Source: Terana coerulea
Taxonomy: Eukaryota > Basidiomycota > Agaricomycetes > Polyporales > Phanerochaetaceae
NCBI GenBank assembly: GCA_024811115.1
Contig: JAKOGH010000071.1
Span: 1-10,024, forward strand
Length of the DNA stretch: 10,024 nt
Direction: 5' to 3'
The stretch's first letter is position 1. Each line of letters begins with the position of its first letter. The notes beneath the pieces were generated by a model, which was not told where the DNA came from, made no database searches, and was given only the letters and a program-made list of their open reading frames with translations. Of this stretch, positions 1 through 7,064 are shown piece by piece. The position numbers were made by a program, and so were the translations under genes.

Positions 1-3000
1 CGAGCATCTGCATATGCGATTATTAAGTGGCTATAGTATATCGAGGGGACGAAGCGCGTACGTGTTGGCAAGCAACAAAGACGCAGCGTACGGAGGTAGC
101 GAGGCGCGGCTCATCAATAGCGTGTTCGGGAACCCGGCCATTCGATGGTTTCCATTTGGCCGTAACGCTTATGGACGAAGTGAAAATTAGCTTGATGGTG
201 CGAGTCGTAGTTGCACAAATGTCGATGAGGGACCGGAGCATTGAAAGATGCCCCGATACGCTGGAGCGGTAGATTGAAGTTAACTGGTCAGGCGCAGTGG
301 ATGATGTTCGTAACGGAGTTGACGATCTATAGTTATCCGGAATGAGAAAATGCAGAATGAAAGAGCCAGATAATTGCTGACCTGATTGTACCGAGCAGCG
401 TCCAGGCCAAAATGATTTTGTGCAATGTCGCCACTCAAGCAGACCAGCTTTTCGTCATCCAGCGGCTCGACGGGTAACATGCGGGACTCAAATACTGTCT
501 TCAACCTGACCTGAGGGTCGGCGGACAGTCGATTCACAGCGAAGACACGAGCGACCTTGGTGTCGGAGAGAAGGGCGGCGAGAATATGGGACCGACGTTG
601 CCGGTGGCGCCAGTCAAGAGCACGACGATATCTCGTGGTTCTGGGCGGTTGCGGTTGCCTTGACCTGTACCGTGCCGTGAAGCGTGCAACTAGCTGCTCG
701 ATCTCTTCCACTTGGATGCCCGGTGGCGTCTCTGCATGCTCGAGGTCATCGGCCAACCGCATCATGCTGGCAATGACAGCCGCGAGCTCATGAATAGTGG
801 GGTACTCAAAAACGAGATTTGAAGGAATCCTCGCCGCCCGCACGCGAAAGCCGCCTGCTGCAGAGGATTTCAGGCCTCCGATGACGGCGGGTTTCGAAGG
901 AAGGTGGCGCTCAAGCTACAGCGTGACTGTCAGCCAGCGTATAGGTCGCACGAATAGAACGTACCTGTCAAAACCCTGGTCGAACAGATTGGCGGAGGCC
1001 AACCCTACTACTCTACTATTCAGCAGACTGCGCGAGTTCAACAAGCCACGGTCGGAGGTCCTCTTCGCTCCAAGATAGCGGCGGATTGACGTCGTGAGCA
1101 CCAGAGCTATTTACCACGGTTTAGTACCTAAGACTCTGGTTAGCCCTATCGAACCCTGCATAAAACAATTTCTCACAAATTCTAGATCTCGTTTGCATAC
1201 GCGGAAAGAGCCTGTTTGCGGATAATTGTGCCCTTGCCTGCACGAGGCAATGGCCGATCGGGACGGGTCGTAATGACCATCTCCTTGAAGATCCTGGCAA
1301 ACGTTGGTGCCTTTGCATTGGCTTGATCAATAGTGGGCCTGAGTGGCTGTCAGAGCATGCTTGCCATGTCAAAGCTCGCACTCACCAGATTGCATTACGG
1401 GAAGAAGCGCTAAGGCGATGTCGTCGTTGGGATCGAAGGAAGTAGCGGGCTCAATCAAGACCCCGCCTGCTCTCGCTGACGGCCGAACATCATACATCCG
1501 CAACCAGGGGCTGGCGCCGATGTGACCTTCTTTGCTGCAAAGATACAATCTTCTCTCCTGAAATGCGCCACATTAGTCGAAGAAGAACCAAGATCGTACA
1601 TGGACGGACCTGTCACCAGTGTGATCACGTCATCCTTTGCATCCAACACTATTCACAGACGTTAAGACGTGAAGAAGCAAGCTATGACTGTAGCGGCTTA
1701 CATTTTCCAGAGCCCATCCCTGGTCGGATGCGGCTCGAACAAATCAGCGGTTGCAAACGCCCTTTCTCCGGGCACGTTGTGCGCAGCGAGCAGATACTAT
1801 CATTCTCCTGCGGTCAGTTATCAGTATAGCGGACACCGGCGAAGCTGATCATGCGCACCGTGATAACTAGCTCGACGTCCGTCTCCTTTGAGGCTCCCAT
1901 CGCACAGTCGCTTGCCAGCGGATAGCCGCTTGTAATCCCAATCGGCATCGATGTTCATAGGAGCTAGGGGCCCGGCGCATCGTCCCATGGGCCTTTCATT
2001 GGTCCGCCAAATTCCGTCCACCGTACTCCGGGGGCGAACATTCGGATACCCTCTTCGACCATTTTGTTTCCAACAGTGGGAGCGGCCCGCCCCCGTAGAT
2101 CTGCAGTTCATTCAGCGGGATGCAGCGCAGAATACAATGTTTGCCCACCAATAGATCCAGAGTCTTGATATATTTCATGATCTGGGGTGATTGAGACCAC
2201 GCCTATGCGCATTTAATTGAGCAAGCACATTTAATTTAGCAGGAGCGCCCTCTGAGATGTGCACATCCACTCACCGTTACAATTGAGGGCACTGTATACA
2301 GCGCCCGGCAGCCCGTCAGTTTGGACACTTCATACATGCTTTGGGCATCAGGAACGACAGGTGATGCCGGATGTTGAGGGTGTATACGCCCATAAAGTTG
2401 GAGGTGAGAAGTGGGAAGCAAAGCTGTGCGGTGAAGCCCATGGTGTGAAAGGTCGGCAGACCCATGGTAGCGAAGCAGACACCCCTAGCGCGAGCATCCT
2501 TGACATAGCCTGGTGGATAAGCAATTAGTGCCCTCTAGCGACGAAATTCAATGCAAAATATCAACGCACTGCGAGTCATCCACGTCCACAAGTACTTCTG
2601 AGTGAAGGGGATCGACTTCGGAAGGCCGGTGGATCCAGATGAGTGGATGTACAGAACTAGCGCTGGTCTGAAGAGTCAGAAGCATCTTGACGAGGATATG
2701 GCATACTTGTAATATCTGGCGTGGCTTCAGCCTTGGCGAAGGCCGGAAAGACCATCTCTAGCGACGGAAAGTCTTCCAATTGAATAAGTACACCCTTGCT
2801 CGCCATGGCAGCGTGGACCTGCGACGCGAGTGCTGACGTAGAAGCTTGGATAATAACGCGGCGGCTGTTACTGGCTTCCAGCATATTGCAGATGGCTTCG
2901 ACTGAATTCCTGGGCGACTTGGGGAATGGCTGTGCCTTGATTAGAAGAACATTCTACCGTGTCAACGCCGATACTCACCGCCAGTCCTGCCCTAAAAGCC

Positions 3001-3265
3001 CCAAAAGTCCCGCGTATAGCACGATGTCTGTGTGCAGGAGTAGAGCCACGACCTCTCCATCCCGCCCGTGCGCTTGGGCCGAAATACATGAGCTACGAGA
3101 TGGCTTGCACGGTCCAAGTCACCGAAAGTCAAGGAATCGACCTTGGACGAGTCGTGCGGGAAGGAAATATCGGCCCATGGCGAGTTTTCGTTATACCGAG
3201 CTTGGAAGTCAGAGAACTCGGGAGTGTACGGATCGAGCCGTCAAGAGGGGCAAAACAGGCGGCAT
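1..3265 (-). CDS. Adenylate-forming reductase (NRPS-like A-PCP-R), C-terminus cut by window edge, frameshifted
   Basis: This enzyme activates a carboxylic acid as acyl-AMP, loads it on a phosphopantetheine arm and reduces the thioester to an aldehyde with NAD(P)H; the substrate cannot be read from sequence. The start ATG at 3265-3263 opens MPPVLP, followed by an LDGSIRTLPEF-type N-terminus. The adenylation domain shows SSGSTGLPK (2642-2616), YGGTE (about 2025-2012, disturbed), DLFEPHPT (about 1740), KDDVITLVTGEK (interrupted by an intron) and PRAGKGTIIRK (about 1240-1205). The carrier domain has NLFDQGFDSLSATF; the phosphopantetheine Ser codon is split AG|C by the intron 964-916. The reductase domain has TGATGNVG (614-591), NIIHCA (about 300) and LIFTSSIS (about 190). 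Introns: 2978-2930, 2274-2203, 2148-2101, 1858-1808, 1701-1649, 1609-1558, 1385-1347, 1176-1128, 964-916, 381-327 and probably 91-8. About 885 of roughly 1050 usual residues are present. Ten or more one-base indels and three in-frame stops interrupt it. The family call is firm; whether the gene is intact is not. Confidence 0.9.
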
Positions 3266-4320
3266 TGTTGCGAAACGTCGGCGACCGGTGTGTTCGCAGT
3301 GCAAGGGAGTTGCTCTACAAGTACCGAAGCTTCAGAGACTGTTATCGAACGATCTTTACATGATCAAGCCACAATGCGCAGTCGTCAGTTTAGAAACTGG
3401 AGCGATGAGGTTTATATTTGACTTACGAAAGAGCGCAGAGGAGTGCACGGAGCTGCGCTCACCCTGTACGTACAACCAAAGCCCCATTAAGTCGCAGTAG
3501 CCAGATTAGCGCAGCTACTACGCACCAACCTAGCATCCCGTCAGGCGTTCTTCAGGCGTTCGACTGCCCAGCGTCCCTAAAGATCGCAATGACATGCCGG
3601 CGGGACGCCAGCGGGACCATTGCTGCCCCCGCACCGTTGCCGCACCTACAATCTTACAATTGTCGGTCGGGCCTAGTGTTCCGCAATCGAGGACGCCGCC
3701 GTTTCGATAATGGAATGGCTACTTCCAGGGAAGGTCCGAATATCTGCTCGCAACGGCTCATGAGTACATTTTGCAGAGCATGTGCATGAGGGACAGTAAG
3801 CTCTTAAACTCACTGCATGACATGTAGCTATGTCCGAGATCATGCATTGATGTCGGCAAATCCTCCACATCGGACACAAGCTAACAATGTCCTGAGCAGC
3901 GCCACGGCGCCAGCAGTCACCCCGTCGACCCCCTCTCAAAAAATGGCGCTTTGGATTCAAAAAGGTACAGTGCAAGACTATCGGACAAGAGCATAGGCTA
4001 AGGTGCGTGAAGCAGAATGAGAAGATGTTGGTACTCACTACACATCCTCCTAGCTGTGATGGATTTGGTGCAAGTGGCAGCATGCCTAGAGATACTAGAG
4101 GCGTCCGATCACCAAGCCGGCTGAGGTCCGAGAGTCGGGTGTCGATCGTCGGATCAGTAAATTCGGCATTGAGCGCGCGGTTTCAAGCGCGTCCCCACCT
4201 CCAACCTTGTCGATGCTGCGGCCTTGCCTCCAAGCATTACGATGGCTCGACTCGGAGGAAGCGGCAGCACCTACTGACCGATTTTGGACATTACCACCAT
4301 CAACCACTCGCGACTTACTT

Positions 4321-4329
4321 ACGATAACG
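4321..4329 (+). repeat. Target-site duplication, left copy (ACGATAACG)
   Basis: These nine bases are identical to 5148-5156 and in the same orientation, each copy abutting one end of the element. The next bases outward and inward differ, so the duplication is exactly 9 bp. In the interrupted gene it encodes part of LLTIT. Confidence 0.88.
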
Positions 4330-4470
4330 TAGTCTCGTTCCCATCCGTATCTATGACATTGGCCCTACGGGGCCTGCCGTGCGGAGATCGAAAAGTCGAT
4401 GCATAGTAATGTCATAGAACGTCTGGTCACTTCCGATCATCCAGGGTGTAGATCGCTCGCCGCGTGATAG
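4330..4470 (+). repeat. Left terminal inverted repeat
   Basis: This arm pairs with 5011-5147 on the opposite strand. Perfect blocks are the outer 15 bases, 4369-4392 (matching 5087-5110) and 4429-4444 (matching 5035-5050). Overall identity is roughly 75-80 % by eye, with a 4-base gap near 4365 and small gaps near 4446 and 4457. Confidence 0.88.
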
Positions 4471-4479
4471 CGCGCGAGC
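4455..4479. repeat. GC-rich hairpin at the inner edge of the left inverted repeat
   Basis: GCTCGCCGCG, a TGATAG loop and CGCGCGAGC can pair as a 9-bp stem with one bulged C. It straddles the inner end of the left arm. The right arm has no equivalent, so it may be a private insertion. No function is implied. Confidence 0.45.
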
Positions 4480-4678
4480 ACTCTAAGCCACTGCTCTTGA
4501 GCCTCCAGTCTCACTGCAGCGCATATATGCCCGTAGTTTCCATTGTACCATTTTGTTTCATATAGTGTAAGATTGCATAGATATATGAATTATCAAGAAC
4601 TCTACAAATTGGGACAGCCAGGCTGCCAGAGGTGTGCTAGAAGCTGAAGGGATTGGACTGAGGGACAGGGCACACCAG

Positions 4679-4686
4679 TATATAAA
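4679..4686 (+). promoter_or_regulatory. TATA-box-like site inside the transposable element
   Basis: TATATAAA lies in the middle of the element, about 60 bp upstream of an ATG at 4745 and just before the open frame at 4732-4962. It is a good match to a TATA box on the plus strand, but there is no direct evidence of transcription. Confidence 0.3.
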
Positions 4687-4731
4687 CAGCCTCTCGGAAT
4701 AAGGATTGAAGGTGGGAGAATGTACTCCTAA

Positions 4732-4962
4732 GCTACCTTCTGCGATGCCCAAAGCCCTCAGGTACTCGCCACCTCTCCAGAAACAGCCCTACTACAGCCC
4801 TTGTTCACGCAGGTTGTTTCTAGCATCGTTGGCTGGCTTGGGGCGAAGTTATTGACCGGGGTGCACGTGAGGCAAGCGCAGGAGGCGATAAGGGGGAAAC
4901 CAGAAGAACTGAGGGAAGAACAGAGGGTAAAGAACGAAGGACGGGGGCGAAGGGCGTTGTGA
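4732..4962 (+). other. Open reading frame without ATG inside the element, possible captured coding fragment
   Basis: This 76-codon open stretch has no start codon and ends in TGA at 4960-4962. It reads LLQPLFTQVVSSIVGWLGAK and later AQEAIRGKPEELREEQ, a hydrophobic helix followed by a charged, Lys/Glu/Arg-rich tail. Another plus-strand frame stays open through the next 70 bases with KDKARKAVDVQRK, as if one frame change separated them. From about 4865 to 4985 the plus strand is strongly purine-rich, which could produce charged codons by composition alone. I recognise no family. It might be a host-gene fragment picked up by the element, or chance. Confidence 0.2.
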
Positions 4963-5010
4963 GCAAGGACAAAGCGAGGAAGGCCGTCGACGTGCAACGC
5001 AAGCCCGAGA

Positions 5011-5147
5011 GGCGTCACGTGCGGCGATCTACACCTGGATGATCGGAAGTCATGAGACGTTCTAACGCATCACCGTGCATCGATTATTCGATCTCCGCAC
5101 GGCAGGCCCCGCCTTGATGCCTTAGACACGGAATGGGAACGAGACTA
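5011..5147 (-). repeat. Right terminal inverted repeat
   Basis: This is the inverted partner of 4330-4470. It ends in CGAGACTA at 5147, immediately before the second copy of the target duplication. It keeps more CG dinucleotides than the left arm. Confidence 0.88.
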
Positions 5148-5156
5148 ACGATAACG
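5148..5156 (+). repeat. Target-site duplication, right copy (ACGATAACG)
   Basis: This is the second copy of the 9-bp duplication. The reading frame TIT continues from here into HQTLSSP, which matches the frame that ends at the left copy. Removing the element and one copy therefore restores a continuous reading frame at this point. Confidence 0.88.
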
Positions 5157-5629
5157 CACCAAACGCTGTCATCCCCAACGCACACCAGATCTAATACCAC
5201 GCAACCTGTGGCATTTGACGACGCCGTGGCGAAGCAGGGACAAGCGGAGAAGGTATATTGCTCATCCCTCGCGCTGACTTACTCATGGTCGTACGACGAC
5301 TGGTTTCTTACCACGCGTCTCTAGGCAAACTCGACTTACCAGCAGTGCTCGGGCTTCATGAAAATATCTCCCAGCCGAGTGCGTCTACACTCAGCAACGG
5401 AGCGCAGCTAGCGACTTTTGCCTTATCTACGACATTTCGACCCACTCTGTAAGGAATTACGCCCACAACTTGGTGTGAATGGCGACCTACCTCCAGCGAA
5501 GATCGTGCGGAGGTGTGTTCAGATCCGGCCGCACTGGCACAGCCTGAGATGTCATTGAGAATGGAGCTGGCGAGGGACACGACTGCAAGGTCGCCCCACA
5601 TGAATACTTATATGACTTGTCTTCCCTGA

Positions 5630-7064
5630 CTACATGCATCATCCCAGGTATTTTCGCGCTGGTAGCCTGGGGCTGCGATGTCTCCTCATCTTTGGTTCGT
5701 TGCCAACGTCCTGCATTACCGACCCTGCCTCATGCTATTGGTAGCTTACCATATGAAATACGGCCGCTATTAAGCCCGGGATACACGCCCCAACGTTTTC
5801 GCGTTCAGCCAAACCCCGTACGTCGACGCTACGGCCCTGAATAGCAAGCCCCTGCGTCACAGGGAGTCTGGCATGAATCACGATGCCGAGTGCCAAACAG
5901 GGAGTGTCTCCGCCCGTACGGTTAGGCCCACAGAACCTCCACCAACATGCCGGACATCTCGTGCGTGTTTTCTGTATTCGCTTGCTGCCAGCAAACCTCT
6001 GACGAATGGTAGGGTAGCGAAAATGAGGCATGCGATACATACTGGAGCTGATAGAGGACGACGGTCAATGGTAGCAGCGTACTGTTTCTGCGGAGGTGTG
6101 TTGCTAGCCCCACTATGATTCAAGTACGCCTGTATCTCATTCCAGTGCAGTCTCCCGTTGTACCGTCGCCCAACACCATTTCATCGTGCTGAGGTATTTC
6201 CGAGTGCTAGTGCTGACTCGTCTCAATGCACCTAAGAGTATCCATCAACGCCAGGTGCTACACGGAATTCGTATGTCTGGACCACGCCCAACAAATGATT
6301 GTCCCCTGGAATGGCATTGAAATCAATTTGTTGTTGACCTGCATGTTCCAGAATGAAGGCCACGAGAAAGATGCCGTACTGTCGCTCGCAATGACTGAGA
6401 CTGTAATGTAGTATGGATAGTCGACTAGATTTCTGGCTATACTCATACCGTGCTCGACCAGGGTGACATCGTGCACGCGTCGAAACGCGAGATTCCGCTT
6501 CAGTGCTTAGGTGCTCAACGCCTTGCTCCCGTCGTCCACCACCCAATCCTCGACCACCCGGACAGGCAGCTACAATCTACCGTACACCTGCGCTTTCACG
6601 AACAGTATCAAACTCAGCACAGTTTGCTTTCGCTCTGGCCATTACGACTCATTTCAGCCGGAGACTGACAGACGGTTTTGGACCGACGACCATGGTGTGA
6701 GTACGCGGACCGGACTCGACATCATCCAAGTAGCACCGGAGATGGAAGAGAAGTTAGCTGCTAGCTAAGTACGTTCTGTACTCGCATGCCGTGGCTCGTC
6801 TTTGACTTGAACGATGTGCAGTACGAACACCTTGCAAAAGATCGCCGCAACGCCCCATATGGCCTTGTGACATGGAGACCCGGCCGACCTCTATTAAGCG
6901 AACTAACAATCCTACATAAAACCTGTCTGCACTCTCGTGGGATTTGATTTGGACACGGGCGCAGTCGCCTCAACTGGTATCGAGATATCCACCATGCAAA
7001 GACAGAGGGCGAAGAAACTGAGAAGAGTTGATTGACTACAACACTAGGACTCTGATACATGCTA
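5630..7064. other. Stretch between the regulator and the P450 with no recognisable gene
   Basis: I see no known domain, RNA gene or repeat in these 1.4 kb. Several open stretches exist but none is supported by a motif: plus 5773-6118, minus 5735-5930 ending at a GTAAGC donor-like site (5749), plus 6226-6411, plus 6450-6668 and plus 6511-6768. An intron-like block 6769-6821 (GTACGT ... GTGCAG) is followed by an open plus-strand stretch to 6949 containing YEHLAKDRRNAPYGLVTW. A frame-damaged or lineage-specific gene could hide here, but strand and exons cannot be settled by eye. It also contains the 3' flank of the P450, where I see no AATAAA. Confidence 0.4.

Larger units (their letters stand above)
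4330..5147. mobile_element. Non-autonomous TIR transposon, Mutator-like (MULE), 818 bp
   Basis: The element is bounded by TAGTCTCGTTCCCAT at its left end and the inverted copy ATGGGAACGAGACTA at its right end. A perfect 9-bp direct repeat ACGATAACG flanks it on both sides (4321-4329 and 5148-5156). The inverted repeats extend about 140 bp inward and include perfect blocks of 24 and 16 bases. Long terminal inverted repeats with a 9-bp target duplication are characteristic of the Mutator superfamily; hAT elements make 8-bp duplications and have short repeats. The 818-bp length leaves no room for a transposase, and none is visible, so it would move only with help from an autonomous relative. Its first three bases give TAG in the reading frame of the interrupted gene. 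The inverted repeats are clearly diverged from each other, but the duplication is still perfect. The superfamily call rests on these structural features only. Confidence 0.85.
3177..5629 (+). pseudogene. Probable Zn2Cys6-type transcription factor, split by a transposable element
   Basis: This gene is read in pieces. KRRRPVCSQCK lies at 3276-3305. KPQCA (3366-3380), then an intron 3381-3440, then ECTELRSPCTYNQSP (3441-3485) give the C-x2-C-x6-C second half of a fungal binuclear zinc cluster. A poorly resolved linker follows. Helical coding stretches include IEDAAVSIMEWLLPGK (from about 3683), EYILQSMCMRDSKLL (about 3760-3805), KMALWIQK (to 3964), an intron 3965-4053, AVMDLVQVAACLEILEAS (from 4054) and DRFWTLPPSTTRDLLTIT (to 4329). 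The frame resumes exactly after the element: TITHQTLSSP (from 5148), LLIPRADLLMVVRRLVSY (about 5255-5310), an intron 5449-5496, EDRAEVCSDPAALAQPEM, and a stop at 5627-5629. The only in-frame upstream ATG is at 3177, which overlaps the reductase start on the other strand, so the start is uncertain. Several one-base frame changes are needed. The third zinc-cluster Cys is not visible (GTA at 3321), and the body matches no domain I can name. It is probably the regulator of the neighbouring genes (inference). Confidence 0.5.

Noticed and set aside
3411..3420. TATA-like AAATATAAA on the minus strand, about 150 bp upstream of the reductase start
   Set aside because: It falls inside a likely intron of the divergent regulator gene, and one short AT-rich match is not enough to call a promoter.
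2796..3500. Long plus-strand open frame of 234 codons opposite the reductase start
   Set aside because: Most of it is the antisense shadow of the conserved adenylation domain. Only its last part, from about 3276, carries independent motifs, and that is included in the regulator entry.
3673..4083. Minus-strand open frame of 136 codons
   Set aside because: It is rich in Cys, His and Ser with no motif, and lies opposite plus-strand exons of the regulator that read as helical coding sequence.
4758..5018. Minus-strand open frame of 86 codons inside the transposable element
   Set aside because: It is the complement of a purine-rich tract, which yields long stop-free Ser/Leu/Pro-rich frames by composition alone, and it runs into the right inverted repeat.
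5356..5601. Minus-strand open frame of 81 codons opposite the last exons of the regulator
   Set aside because: The plus strand has a fitting intron (5449-5496) that joins two open exons in phase, so the minus frame is better explained as a shadow.
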